Shown one piece after another: positions 46,800 through 57,977 of a stretch of DNA of 64,000 bases. The DNA lies in assembly GCF_001704415.2 (NCBI RefSeq), contig NC_030824.1, positions 31,119,022 to 31,183,021 of the forward strand, in the 5' to 3' direction. Each line of letters begins with the position of its first letter. Positions within the stretch are counted from its first letter, which is position 1. The position numbers and the translations under genes are program-made. The notes below the pieces were generated by a model. It did no database searches, was not told where the DNA came from, and saw only the letters and a list, made by a program, of their open reading frames with translations. The DNA is from Capra hircus. Its lineage: Eukaryota > Chordata > Mammalia > Artiodactyla > Bovidae.

Positions 46800-46975
46800 C
46801 TAGAACTAGGGCAAGTCACTTAGCCTATTTTAGTCTTAGTTTCCTCATCTGTAAACAGGATGGTAGTAACTGTTCCACTAACCTCAAAGGGTTGGGAGGA
46901 TGAGAATGATCTTAAAAATATTATTAACTACTGTGCTGAGCACACAGCATGGTTCAAGCACTCTGCAAGGCACTT
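46800..46975 (+). mobile_element. MIR SINE, sense
   Basis: Clear MIR core: gggcaagtcacttagcctat and cttagtttcctcatctgtaa, followed by aagggttgggaggatgagaa and a worn 3' end. Confidence 0.75.
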
Positions 46976-47532
46976 TGAATGGATTCTATTGGATCCTTGC
47001 AAATCTTCAGGGCATGCAGTTTTTATCCCGTTTTTAAAGAGCAGCATACAGGCTCAGAGAGGTTGCTTCTCTCTTAGCCTCTCCTCCTCCATCAGGGGCA
47101 CAAGTGAGATAATGTATGTAACAGTCTGCTACACATACAAGGTGATATTATAGTTATTCATTAATTTACCTCATGTTGGGTGAACAAAAGGAACAAATAT
47201 CATTGATCTTCAGAAGCTTACATCATTATGGAGGGAAACAAGAAATAAATCAAGTAAGTAAAATATGTAGCATGTCAGATGTTGGTAAGGAAAGCAAGGG
47301 AGAGAAAGAGGGGCATGTGGAGACAGAGGGAAAATCACATTTGAATAAAGATACGAAGGAGGAGCGGAGAGAACATCATTCCAGGCTTTGTTTTATTTTT
47401 TGGTGGCCTAGGGAAGCCGGTCACTAATGCAGGTGGCAGAGGAACTACAAAGGGGAAGGCCATGAGACTGCGAGTTCTGGAAGTGGCATGGAGGCCAATG
47501 TAGCTGGAAAATGAGTAGGGGGTTGAGTTGTA

Positions 47533-47580
47533 GGGGAGGAGTCAGAGAGACAAGTCGGGGAGGAGTCAGAGAGACAAGTT
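47533..47580. repeat. 24-bp tandem duplication
   Basis: The unit beginning ggggaggagtcagagagaca occurs twice (47533-47556 and 47557-47580) with one difference in the last base. A partial third start (ggggagga) follows. Confidence 0.92.
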
Positions 47581-47693
47581 GGGGAGGACCACTCTGTAGG
47601 TCATTTAGGCCATAATAAATAAGGACCTTGGCTTTTACTGTAAATGTGATGGCTAACTAATGAACTTTTCTTTCTTTTCTGGCAAAAGAGTAG

Positions 47694-47848
47694 GGCTTCC
47701 CTGGTGGGTCAGATCATAAGGAATGTGCCTGCAATGCAGGAGTTCTGGGTTCAATCCCTGGGTTGAGAAGATCCCCTGAAGAAGGGAATGGCTACCCACT
47801 CCAGTATTCCTGCCTGGAGAATTCCAGGGGCAGAGGAGCCTGGCAGAA
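47694..47848 (+). mobile_element. Bov-tA SINE, 3'-truncated
   Basis: Head gggcttccctggtgggtcag. It ends early, after ggggcagaggagcctggcag. The flanks aagagta on both sides may be a short target duplication. Confidence 0.88.
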
Positions 47849-48260
47849 GAGTAAGCTGAACTGGAATGAACAGATTCACTATACATGTTGGAGGCAATGG
47901 GCAAAAAGAGGGAGGCCAGGTAGGTGATTATTGCCAAGTTTAGGCCAAAGATGATGCTGGCGTGGACCAAGGTCATGGAAGTCAAGACAGTGGGTAGAGG
48001 TTAGATTCCAGATACAGTACTTTGAAGGTTGAGCTGACAGGTTTACTGAAATTTGTAGGGTGTAAGAGAAAGAGTCAAGAAAGATGCCAAGGTTTTTCAC
48101 CTGGGCACTGGGTGACTGGTGTAGATGGCTGTTGGCTGGAATGGGGAAGGCTGTGGGTGGGGCATGTTTGGGGCCGGAGATCTGGAGCCTGGTTTGCACA
48201 TGTTAATTCTGAGACATCTACTGGGCACCAGATGGAGATGTCAGGTAAGTTTTCTCACTT

Positions 48261-49229
48261 CATTGGACTTGATTTTTCTTCTTTTCTCTCTTCACAGAGT
48301 GGTAATGACACTTATTCAGTGTGGTAGTCTATGTCATAAAGAATCTGATGCTGGCCCTCAAGTGAGGAGTTTGAGAGAAATATGGGGAAGCAGTTGGGGC
48401 ATGGGTAATATCTAGAGATACAAAGATCTAGAGATACAATTTGTAACTCAGATTCAGTTTCAGAAGGTTGGGCCAGGATGGTTTCTTCTCTTGGAAGACG
48501 CACAATCTGTTTAATGCCATGCAGATGACTTCAGGAACTTAAAATGTTTGTTCATAACCTATTCCAACTGTTTAAACTAAACTAGATGTTGAAACAGTAT
48601 GTTTGAAAATGGGAGGAAAGTCCACCGTAGTAGGTAGTGCAAAGAACAATCCTTCTCTGAATATGGCCTCCATACAGACAGCAAAACATGAACTTATTGA
48701 GGGTGAGCGAAAGGGAGGCAGGTAAAAATAAAACCCTAGGACCAGAACTCCAGAACTGTGGCCGCTGGTTGGCTGCCCTTACACTTCTCGACCTGGCCCG
48801 GGGGTGGGGGCAGAACACAACAGGCACAGTGACATCGTAAAGGGCTCTGTCCTAGTGTTTCTGAACCAAGTCTTCTGAACCAAGTAAGTCCGACTTGGGT
48901 CCCGGGTCTGGGGGTTTACTCTGCCTCATGCCAAGCACACCTGCAAGGGTTTCTGCTTATGTCACAGGATTTGCTGTCTGAGTCTCGCGCAAAAGGCTGA
49001 TCACCTTTAAATCTGGAGTGTTTGCCTGTCTAGAGGCGGTGTTTAGTCCAGTATTGAACCCGCACGTTTCCACCTCCTTAGTTTCGCGGTCACTTAAGTG
49101 TCAGGTGCCTGCTGAGCACGGAGGCAGGAGGGAACGCTTTCCCTGAAGCAAGTCACAAATACACCTAATAAACCCCTAGAGGACTGATTGCCTCTGCAGC
49201 GACTCGGAGCCCAACCCCTGGGTTCAAAA
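48261..49229. other. Upstream flank of the CpG island, no recognised repeat
   Basis: From here to about 54.85 kb I recognise no SINE, LINE or LTR. GC content rises toward 49.2 kb. No convincing coding frame. Confidence 0.5.
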
Positions 49230-49968
49230 CGACTGCCCAGGGCGGCCCAAGCTGCGGCCGGACTTCTGTTCCAGGTCAACTTTCAGCCCCGGCGGCAGAG
49301 ACCTGGCGGCAGAGGGAGTACGGAGAGGCGAGGGGACGCTGCAGATCCCCCGGGATTCTGAGTGGGATGTGGGTAGGGGGCGCGGCGTAAGCCGGGGAAG
49401 GGGTGGGGAGTGGGGAGAGGGGAGTCTGCGCCTTCCGCCCCGGCGCTGAGACTCATCGCCTCCCCGAGGCCAGGTGGAGCGGGGCCCCCGCCAGCCCCGC
49501 CAGGGCGCTGCCAGCCCGGGCCGCCGGGCCACCCGGCTCACCTGGGCCGCCGAAGGTGCCGCTCGCCAGCGAGGGCGCGGCCGGCGGGCCTACAGGCTGG
49601 GGGCTCGGGGGCGGGCCCGGGCGCAGGACGCCCGGCCCCCGCCGACGCGGCGCGAGCCCACTGGCCGCAGACCCGTCACTCACTCTTCACCATGGTTGCA
49701 GCACAAAGCGACCGGCCCCGGAGGCCGCTTCCTCCCTAAGGAACCGCGGGGCGGCGCGGAGGCGCAGGAGGAGGAAGAGGCGGGGAAGAGGAGGGGAGTC
49801 GCCGCTTCCCAAACACTCTCCGGGGGGCTGTGCGCGACGCCCGCCGCCGGGAGTCCGGACCCGGCTGCCCACGGCCCCTTCCCTCCGCGCCCTCAGACCG
49901 GGAACAAAGTTGCCGAGAGTCAGGCGGCCGAGGGCGCAGCCGGGGGCGCTCTGGCCGCTCCGCGCGCG

Positions 49969-49973
49969 CCAAT
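49969..49973 (+). promoter_or_regulatory. CCAAT box candidate
   Basis: A forward ccaat in the context gcgcgcgccaatgggggg inside the CpG island. It lies about 670 bases before the RAPGEF2 start codon and would suit a transcription start 60-100 bases downstream. Position-based inference only. Confidence 0.45.
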
Positions 49974-50642
49974 GGGGGGAGGCGGCAGCGGCGGAGCGCA
50001 CGGCGGCTGCCGGGGCGGCGGCGGCGGCGGGGCGGCCCGAGGGGATGCAGCGGCAGTCGGGGGGCTCGGCGGAGCTCAGTAGACAGAGCTCCGGCGCGGC
50101 GGAGACGGAGACCGAGGCGATTCAGCTCCGGAGCGCCCAGACCTGAGACAGTCCTCAGACGGCGGCCGCGGAGCCGGAGTGCCTTCCGGAGACCCCGAGA
50201 GGAGGGGGCGGCCCTGCGCCCGGAGGAGCGGGAGGCCCGCGCGCCCCGGCCTCCCCCCTCACCGCGGCTCGAACTCCCTAAAAATAACTCAGGCCCAGGA
50301 GGGCCGGGAGGAGCCGCCGCCGTCCCCGAGAGGAGCCGGGGAGGCGTGTCGATCCAGGGCCCGGAGGGAGCCTTCCCGACCGCGCGGCGCAGAGGAAGCG
50401 GAGGAGGCGGAGGAAGCAGGAGCTCCCGGCTGCCGGGCGCCTCGGGGACCCTCGGGCCTCACGCCCCCCGCCCCGCCGCGCGCCCGGGGCCCCGCCGCCC
50501 GGCCGCCGCCGCGGTTTGGCTGGTTGGCCGGAGGCGGGCGGGCGGAGCGCGCAGGGCGGAGGCGGCGGCAGCGGCGGCGGCGCTGGGCCGGGAGGAGGCG
50601 GCCGAGGGCGCGGAGCGGCCCCGGCCCGGGCCGCGGGGGGAG

Positions 50643-50711
50643 ATGGCGTCCTACGTGGATAACAGCTTCCGCCAGGCGGTGATGAAGAACCCGGCCGAAA
50701 GGACCCCCCAG
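50643..50711 (+). CDS. RAPGEF2: RAPGEF2 first coding exon (partial gene)
   Basis: The frame opens ATGGCGTCC and encodes 23 residues starting MASYVDNSFRQAVMKN and ending in AERTPQ. It ends exactly at a splice donor with no split codon (69 nt, phase 0). I recognise this as the N terminus of the long form of Rap guanine nucleotide exchange factor 2 (PDZ-GEF1). That protein activates Rap1/Rap2 at membranes and junctions and carries cyclic-nucleotide-binding-like, REM, PDZ, Ras-association and CDC25-type GEF domains. All of those lie in later exons outside the window. The paralogue RAPGEF6 has a similar but distinct start, which argues against it. The start context is good (G at -3, G at +4). The same frame stays open far upstream in the GC-rich leader, so the start rests on homology and Kozak context. 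The shorter annotated isoforms start in downstream exons. Confidence 0.9.
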
Positions 50712-50717
50712 GTGAGA
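50712..50717 (+). other. RAPGEF2: Splice donor of RAPGEF2 exon 1
   Basis: CAG before GTGAGA gives a strong consensus 5' splice site. It follows the last in-family residues (ERTPQ). Past it the reading frame continues into text unlike the protein family, which supports the boundary. Confidence 0.9.
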
Positions 50718-52308
50718 CCCGTGTCGGCTGCGCCCTCCCAGTCCCCACGCCTCCCGACGCCGTTTGCCCCGCGCACCCGCGCCTCCCATTAGGTCCCCAA
50801 CTTCCAGTGGCTTCATCGGGTCGACCTGGCATTATTTTCCCCTCTCTTGGGTCTTCTTGTTTTCGCTGCCCTCTCGGTACTGTCTTGCTCCCGCGATTGT
50901 CCGGCGGGGCAGAGAGGTCTTTCCCGAGCGTCCCGGCTTCCCAGCCGCTCGCTGGGCCTGCAAGTCAGCGGGGTGACCTCCCCTCGGCCGTCCTTCTTGT
51001 CCCACCGGTCTCAGTGCTTCCTTCCCCCGCGAGCCTATGGCCCCTTCTGCCTTCAGAGTTCTTGGGTGTTTGCAGAGGTGTTGAGGAAACTTAGAGTGCT
51101 CTGCGAAAGACAGATTCGCGGTGGCCTTCTAAAGTGAAACGTTGAGATGTTTGTATATTTACTGTTTTGCTTTTTTTGGGGGGAAAAGGATGTCGCTTTC
51201 CAAGGAAGGGGGGAAGAAAGTTGGATAGCTAGGTTACTGCTTGTAGTTTTCAATTGCAGACAGAATTGCAGATCAGGCATGTTCAAATACTAATCCCCAC
51301 CTCCTCCCCCGCCCCCGGGAAGGGCACCCTGCGGATTCTTCTGGTGTTGCACAACCTTGTCAAAATTAGGTAAGTTTGTTAACCTTTATACGTTTCGTTT
51401 ACCTTCAGGCTTATTTTTCTCTGGCTTTAAGTGGAGGAATTGCTGATGATGTTGGATCTGGTCGTCTCTAGTTGGACTAGAAAGGGGGAGATGTATAAAA
51501 GTGCGGTGGTTTGATTTTTTTTTGCTTGTAGTTGCTGACTGGATAATGACGCATGCGTTGGGATGGTGACTCCAGGGGATCCTGCTGCCAACCTTCTTAA
51601 GACAAATAAGCCCTCCTGATCCTTGGGACCATCAGACATTTAGGATCTAGTGCTTGAAAGAGTGGCTTCGCTTGTTAGGTGTTGGATGCCATCTGTTCAC
51701 ATCCAAATGCTCTCCTTCTCTGCCGTTGACGGTTGTTATTTAATGCGGGGAAAAGAGGATAAAATAAGACTCTTCCACCGGCTGCCTTTGGGCAAGGCCC
51801 AGGAATGGCACCTGGTACCGTTTTTCATTTTTTTTCTGATGTAGCCGTCACATCTGGGGAGTGTAGCTAGAGTGCGCATATTTACCAAACGTGTGGAAGA
51901 TGGGTGATAAATTTTACAAGGAAAATTCAGTTCACGCTGTCACCGGAAAGTTCCCGTTCTGAAGGATTACTTTACCAAAAACAAGGACTGTGCTGCTCAG
52001 GTCCTGTTGCACTGCCTCTCCTGTGCCTTTTCCAGCTACTGTTTGTTTTGCGGTTGGCAATCACTCAGTCCTCTGCATCTGAAACTGTAGGTTCTCAGCC
52101 ACAGTGTGATGGAAAAGCTAATTTCAGTGAAGTGTTTCAATGCCTTTCAGTGTTTGAGGTGCCAAGTGAAATCACACATGCTGAGAATATTAGAACTCAG
52201 TAAGGTGGTCAGAAAATGATGTCAGAGGCCTTGGGTGGAAATTAGAGAGGGGGAAGCGGTGTGTTTGGTTGGTTGATTAGAATAGCAATGACTCAATCCC
52301 TACTATCA

Positions 52309-52330
52309 GGTGGTGGTGGTGGTGGTGGGG
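52309..52330. repeat. (GGT)n tract
   Basis: Six consecutive GGT units followed by GGGGG. A candidate polymorphic trinucleotide tract in intron 1. Confidence 0.85.
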
Positions 52331-55015
52331 GTAGTCGGTCATCAAACAAGCCTGAAAGAGGCAGAATGTCCACTGTGACTGCGTGGATTGTGCCAAAGAA
52401 ATGAACTGTTAAACTTTCCTGTTTCCGTGCCAGCTCCGGAGAACAGAGTGAAAACAGACCAACGTAGAACTTGGCCTGAGTCAGAAGTGGGCCAGTTGGT
52501 ACTGACACCAACAGTGTGCAAGCTTCACTGACAGCCTGAGAAAGCAGCAATCTATCTCCCTCCTCCCAGCCCCTCCACACACACCTTCACAGAACAAGTC
52601 ACCCTCAAGAAACTTAGCAAACATTTTGAACTTTCATAAGTGTCCACCCTAGTAATTTTAAAGCTCAGGGCAAACCTCCATGTTTATCATTTTAAAGAGA
52701 AAGTAGTTGGTAAGGTGAATGCTTCCCATCTTTACCTGGCTTGTTAAAAAGAATTACTCTTCTTCTAAAAGTTTGGAATTTACTCAGAAGTAAAAAAAAA
52801 AACAAAAAACTTTGGTATCAGGTGCCTTTTCTGTTGAGTGCTTTGTGAATGCAAGGACTGGAAGTTTTCCTGCACTCTCTTTTTTCATGACTACTTGAGA
52901 GTTAGAATTTTGTAATATAAAAGCAAAGTTATTAAACCTATGAACAGACACACGTGAATCAGGAAAGTTTTGATGTTGTTCTTCCTTCTGTTTTTTGGAT
53001 AGATTTATGAGGAGTTTGTATGATTCTTACGACAAGCAAAAGAAAGGCGCTTTAAGAAAAAAGATAGAGGAAAAAAACTATATATATATATAGTTAAATT
53101 CATTTCCTTTTATTTTTTAATCCTACCAACACAGTCTCCTAAACCCCAAGAAGACATACTTTTGTACCAGGTCAGTCAGTTGCCTAGAAGTAATCATGCT
53201 GTCACTTGTATAACCTAAAAAGTTAGCTAAGAAGTTAAAGAGGTTTTGGGGGCCCGGAGAACCTCAGTGCAGACACAGGTACTTTGAAAATTATAATGAA
53301 ATTAGGAAGCTTTTCAGAGCCACGTGGGAAATGGAATCCATTTTTCGCATTTATTTAGGCACTTCAATAGAGGGGGGATGGTAAGGAGAAGCAAGCAAAA
53401 TTGTCACCCGAATTTTTAGCCAGATGTTGTATATTCAGATTTAAGGGGCTGTCACTGTTTCACCTGATATTCTGGGAGGAGGAAAAAAAAGCTATCTTTA
53501 ATCCAGTATGTATCCAGTATTGTGTGTCTGGAAAATGGCTAAGTTGTAGTCAATGGGGCACTGTATTCTCACTAACAAATCTCCTTGAAAATAAGGAACA
53601 CTTCACGTTCTATTGAGATTTTTCAGTGCACCTCTTGGTGAAAAACGGGATTCTTAAGTAATTGCTTTATTAAACTATTTGGGTTTATGTCTTTAATCAC
53701 TTAAGTGGGAAGCTTGTTCACCTAAGCAATTTAGTGAAGTAAAAGATGTAAATAAATTACAAACAGCTTCGCCCCCAAGGCTTTAAACAATAAAATGAGT
53801 TTTCCAAACCATTTTATTAACTTACTGAGTTCAGACCCTTTCAGACTGCTTAGGTAGGGTGTTTAAATGCCTGTTTTTAGTCTTTCAGGTGAAACATCTA
53901 TTGCAGAGTTGTTTTTTCTGCTTTAAAGATTTAATATGTGTTTTTAGCTAGTTGTAAAAGTTACTTTTTGAAATGGTTTGTGTTTTAAAATTGTTTGTAT
54001 TTTAAAAAGTATTTTAAAAAACAGCTCTTGCCTCGCCTCTTCCTAGTTAATATTACTTGGTTCTTCACTGATCTTTCTGGGGGGAGTGTGTGGCTGTTAC
54101 ACCTTTTGATTTAGTCGCTAATTCATGAATTTGTCATCACAGTGCATGACTATTCTTTGCAAAAGTCACTTGGTAGAATACCTCTTGAGTCTTAATGAGA
54201 GGGTTGAAAAAGGGAACTTTAGCATAGGGAACTTTAAATTGTGAGAATCTGCACAAAAAGAGTTTCTCTGGTGGATGTTTAACTTTCAGATCTAGTGGAA
54301 CAATTGTCTATTGACACATAAAAATTTCCATTTCTTTTTATCATTGTTTATTAGCAGTCTTATATTTTCATCTGACAACTTATACTTTATATTTTGGCTC
54401 GTTTGGGGACTCTAGTAATAAATAATTTGTCTCAAGTAGTTTTTGTTCATAAAACACAACTAAATGATCTGGTGCAATTTTGAAAAGCATGTTTCACAAA
54501 GTAATGCCTCTTTGGCTACAAGCATTTAGCTCTCATAGCAATGATATTTGAATTTGGAGGTTAAGAAAATGCACATTTATTACTGAAAAGCTAATTTCAG
54601 ACTGTATTAGCATGTGGCTCTGAACAAGTGAGGACTTAAGTTTGTGGTAAAAATTATTAACATTCTTTTGCATTATTGGTGGAAACTTAGTTGCCTTCAA
54701 ATAACCTTTTAAACATTTAGTAATTAACAGTTCCATAATTAGCTTTGCATATCTTGGCTGAGATTCAAAATGAATCTAACTGCAGTGCTGTGTGGAGGCT
54801 GGTTTAATATAGTCCTTCCCAGACCCTGGGATTTTCACAGACACTCAATCCCACCCACCTCCCCCCAAATTTAAAAAAAAAAAAAAATAAAGAGGACTTC
54901 CTGGTTGCCAACTTGGTGCAGTTTTCTTTCTCTCAAGAAAGGATGTAAAATAAAAAAACAAACCCAGCTATACCCTCTTAGCACTATAATTTTACGTTAT
55001 GAAAACTCACTAAGG
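52331..55015. other. Intron 1, nothing recognised
   Basis: AT-rich intronic DNA without a SINE or LINE that I can identify up to about 54.85 kb, apart from a short (TA)n at about 53080-53091 and A/T runs near 54873-54887 and 55017-55034. No exon-like frame. Confidence 0.5.
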
Positions 55016-55032
55016 GTTTTTTTTTTTTTTTT

Positions 55033-55545
55033 TTGATAATTGAAGTATAGTTGCCTTACAGTGGTCATTTCTGCTGTACAACAAAGTGATTCAGTTCAGT
55101 ATATATATAACTTTTTTTTTGGCAGCACTGGGTCTTTGTGCATAGGCTTTCTCTAGTTGCGGTGCTTGGGCTTCTCACCGTGGTGGCTGCTTTTGTTGTG
55201 GAGCACGCGCTCTAGGTGCGTGGTCTTCAGCAGTTGCAGCTCTCAGGTTTAGCAGTTGTGGTGCACAGGTTTAGTTGCTCCTTGGCCTGTGGGATCTCCC
55301 TGGACCAGGGATGGAACCCGTGTCCTTGCCAGGAGGATTCTTAACCACTGGACCATCAGGGAAGTCCCTATAAGATCTTCTTTAAAACATTCTTTTCCAT
55401 TATGGTTTGTCACAGGGTATTGAATATAGTTCCCTGTGCTCTACAGGACCTTGTTTATCCATTCCACATAGAATGGTTTGCATCTGCTAACCCCAAATGC
55501 CCAGTCCATTCCCCTAGTTCCCTCCTGTTTGAAACCATAAGTCTG
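55033..55545 (-). mobile_element. L1 3' end split by a CHR-2 SINE, antisense
   Basis: It starts with the complement of the tail after a T run (gataattgaagtatagttgc) and is interrupted after cagttcagtatatatataac. It resumes at about 55370 (attcttttccattatggttt; aatatagttccctgtgctct) to near 55545. Confidence 0.88.
55110..55369 (-). mobile_element. CHR-2-like SINE nested in L1, antisense
   Basis: A T run, then ggcagcactgggtctttgtg, ctctagttgcggtgcttggg, and ggaccatcagggaagtccc. It is younger than the L1 around it. Confidence 0.9.
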
Positions 55546-56319
55546 TTCTTTTTTTTTTTTTTTCCCCTCTTAATTTTCAGTTGGCCTGAGAAAACTTCAT
55601 TCAGGTAGATTTGGGGGCAGGGAGTTAAATAAACACAGTAAGGTCTGCCTTTGATGTTTGAAATTCAAGTCATATAAAGTCATATTATATAAAGTAATAG
55701 CAGCATTTGCTTCCAATGTAAATGAATTATTTGAAATAAAGATACAGTAACCTTTTTGAAAAACAGAAAGACTGTCTTCTTGACTCTTTTGAAGAAATTG
55801 GTTGTTTTGTTTTTAGCTTTGTTACTTTGTAAGTTTTATAGGTAATGAAAAGGAATTATAATTCCCTCAGAGAACTTTGGTCTAGACTTGTGTAAAGAGA
55901 TATGGAAGCGTGGACCCCAGTGATAGTTCCATGATATTGGTGTTATATGAGCTGTTCCCTCTCCTCACCCTGTTTTCAGTAACAGTTTTCTAGAGGTTTG
56001 GAATTTCTCGAATATTTAATAAGTGCTAGATAAACTGCAATCAGAACTTACATTTTGATCCTGTTAACTGCTGGAAATTCAGTTGACCAACCAATACTTT
56101 CTGGCCCTTGGCAGCTTTCTGTTCTCCAGCTTGTGGTGTGTGTTCACGTAAAAGCTAATCAGAGAAGAGACCCTGAAGAAGAATTAACCGTTGGTGGTTT
56201 ATTCTGGGGAGGGCTGATAGTAGCTTTCTTAGAAGCCAGCTAGCAATCAGTGGAACTGAAGGGATGCATGATGGTGATTCTGATCTCTCCTGAGTATTCA
56301 TGCTAGAGTTGAAACTCAT

Positions 56320-56645
56320 TCTTTTTAAAAAATAATTTTTGGTTTTAGTGTAATTGTAGATTCATATGCAGTTGCCATTACAAATATCTTACAAAACTGT
56401 AGTGGAACATCACAACAAGGATACTGACATTGATAAAGCCTAGGTGCAGAGGGGTTCCATTACCACAAAAATTCCTCTCGTTGCCTTTTTATAAGCACGA
56501 TCATGCCAGCCCTACCTCTGGCAAGGACTAATCTCTTCTCCATTGCTATAATTTTGTCATTTCAAGACTGTCATGTAAATAGAATCATACACAGATTGAC
56601 TTTTTGGATTGGCTCTTTTTCAATTAGCATAATTAAGGCTTGTTA
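56320..56645 (-). mobile_element. Old L1 (L1M-type) 3' fragment, antisense
   Basis: Text like the antisense L1M 3' UTR: tagattcatatgcagttgcc, acaacaaggatactgacatt and ttttgtcatttcaagactgt. It is diverged and shared among placental mammals. Confidence 0.65.
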
Positions 56646-57550
56646 CCTTTTGCCCAAAATGAGTTGAGTTACTATCATCTCTGAGTGGTTTGGGCCGTGT
56701 TCTTGAGATACCAAAAGTATTTGGGGATGGGGCAGCACAAGGTAAGGTGGATTTAAAACAGTAACAGTGAGATATTGTTAATAATCATATGTATAAAATA
56801 AAGAACGAAGAGCATTAGACCTTGGATGAGCAAGAGTTGTGAGAGTACAACACATTTGGGATATTTCAATAGATAAAGTTTTTTTTCCATAAAAACATTT
56901 TTTTTTTCTGTGTATATAATGTAAGTATAAAGGTAGTCTTACCGTCTAGGATACATCATGAAAAGAAATTACCTGGTTTTCCTCAACCAAAGCGGTGTTT
57001 TACAATTCAGAAGGAAGTTTGATGGATGTCTTTATACAAAGGAGTTCCAGGGGGACAGTTTGAACAACCAAATATGGAATTATACCTCTAGGGGAAAAAA
57101 TATCCATGAACTCATGCCAACATAAGTAAATTATTAAATAAATAAATAGGGGAGAAGAGACAGCTCTTTGTTCCAGTAGGATTCTCCCCCCACCAAAAAA
57201 AAGTAGAAGGTATGATGGAAGTGGAAAATCACTAGTAGGCAAACCTTACAGTAATAATGGCTGCAAACAAGAATCAATAGATGCCAGAACTAGTGGGTGA
57301 GAGTATGATGACAAATATATATACATCAGATATCAGAGTATTTGCTTAGTCTCAGAGTGTCTTCCCTACAAGATCAATTAATTAATTACAAAGGGGAAAA
57401 TCAGTGCTTTTAAAGTGAAGAAAATTAGCAGATACCAAATTGACTAGGTGATCAAAGTTATATCACAAGATGTGTCGACATGATGCACCAAGAAGGGCAC
57501 ATCTGAAGTGGTGTTCTTACTAAAAAGCCCTTCAATTTTAATGTCATAAA

Positions 57551-57822
57551 ACGCTGCTGCTGCTGCTGCTGCTGCTGCTAAGTCGCTTCAGTCGTGTCCG
57601 ACTCTGTGTGACCTCAGAGATGGCAGCACACTTGGCTCCCCCATCCCTGGGATTCTCCAGGCAAGAACACTGGAGTGGGTTGCCATTTCCTTCTCTAATG
57701 TGTGAAAGTGAAAAGTGAAATTGAAGTCGCTCAGTTGTGTCTGACCTTCAGCAACCCCATGGACTGCAGCCTTCCAGGCTCCTCCATTCATGGGATTTTC
57801 CAGGCAAGAGTAGTGGAGTGGG
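57551..57822 (-). mobile_element. Bov-A2 dimer SINE with (GCT)9, antisense
   Basis: Nine GCT units (57553-57579, complement of the family's CAG tail) lead into two antisense BovA units joined by gtgaaagtgaaaagtgaaa. The second unit ends early at gagtggggaaat. Confidence 0.93.
57553..57579. repeat. (GCT)9 trinucleotide tract
   Basis: Nine perfect GCT repeats forming the end of the Bov-A2. SINE-derived microsatellites of this type are often length-polymorphic. Confidence 0.95.
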
Positions 57823-57850
57823 GAAATTTTAGGATGCTCTACAAGATAGC

Positions 57851-57977
57851 CCAGAGGAGGAAATGGCAACCCACTCTAGTATTCTTGCCTGGAGAATCCA
57901 ATGGACAGGGGAGGCTGGCAGGCTATACAGTCCATGGGGTCACAAAGAGTCGGACACGACTTAGCAACTACACACAC
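57851..57977 (+). mobile_element. BovA/Bov-tA SINE body, sense, 5'-truncated
   Basis: From gaggaaatggcaacccactc to cggacacgacttagcaacta. It lacks the tRNA-like head. It lies about 30 bases from an antisense Bov-A2 and is complementary to it. Confidence 0.88.

Larger units (their letters stand above)
47140..48260. mobile_element. Ancient mammalian repeat(s), family unassigned
   Basis: The text carries stock phrases of old, diverged repeats: cattccaggctttgt, ccaatgtagctggaaaatga, gataataaataaggaccttgg-like, gatgctggcgtggaccaagg and ggtttttcacctgggcac. Part may be antisense L2. It is interrupted by a Bov-tA. The boundaries are approximate. Confidence 0.4.
49230..51040. promoter_or_regulatory. 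RAPGEF2: CpG island promoter of RAPGEF2
   Basis: Very GC-rich DNA packed with CG dinucleotides, in sharp contrast to the AT-rich flanks. It contains many Sp1-type GC boxes (for example ggggcggcg near 49748 and the ggcggcggcggcggcggggc run at about 50018-50037), a CCAAT box and a GC-rich 5' UTR. No TATA box is apparent close to the expected start, consistent with a dispersed CpG-island promoter. The transcription start is not directly visible. About 50.0-50.1 kb is my inference from the CCAAT position. It drives transcription to the right, into RAPGEF2. Antisense initiation is common at such islands but nothing here shows it. Confidence 0.88.

Noticed and set aside
49403..50832. Several long open frames on both strands of the CpG island (up to 247 codons + strand; 184 and 175 codons - strand)
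   Set aside because: GC-rich DNA rarely contains stops. The proteins are low-complexity Arg/Pro/Gly/Ala and overlap in different frames. Only the frame leading into MASYVDNSF has homology support.
57553..57579. Coding trinucleotide expansion
   Set aside because: It is the terminal CAG/GCT tract of a Bov-A2 SINE in an intron.
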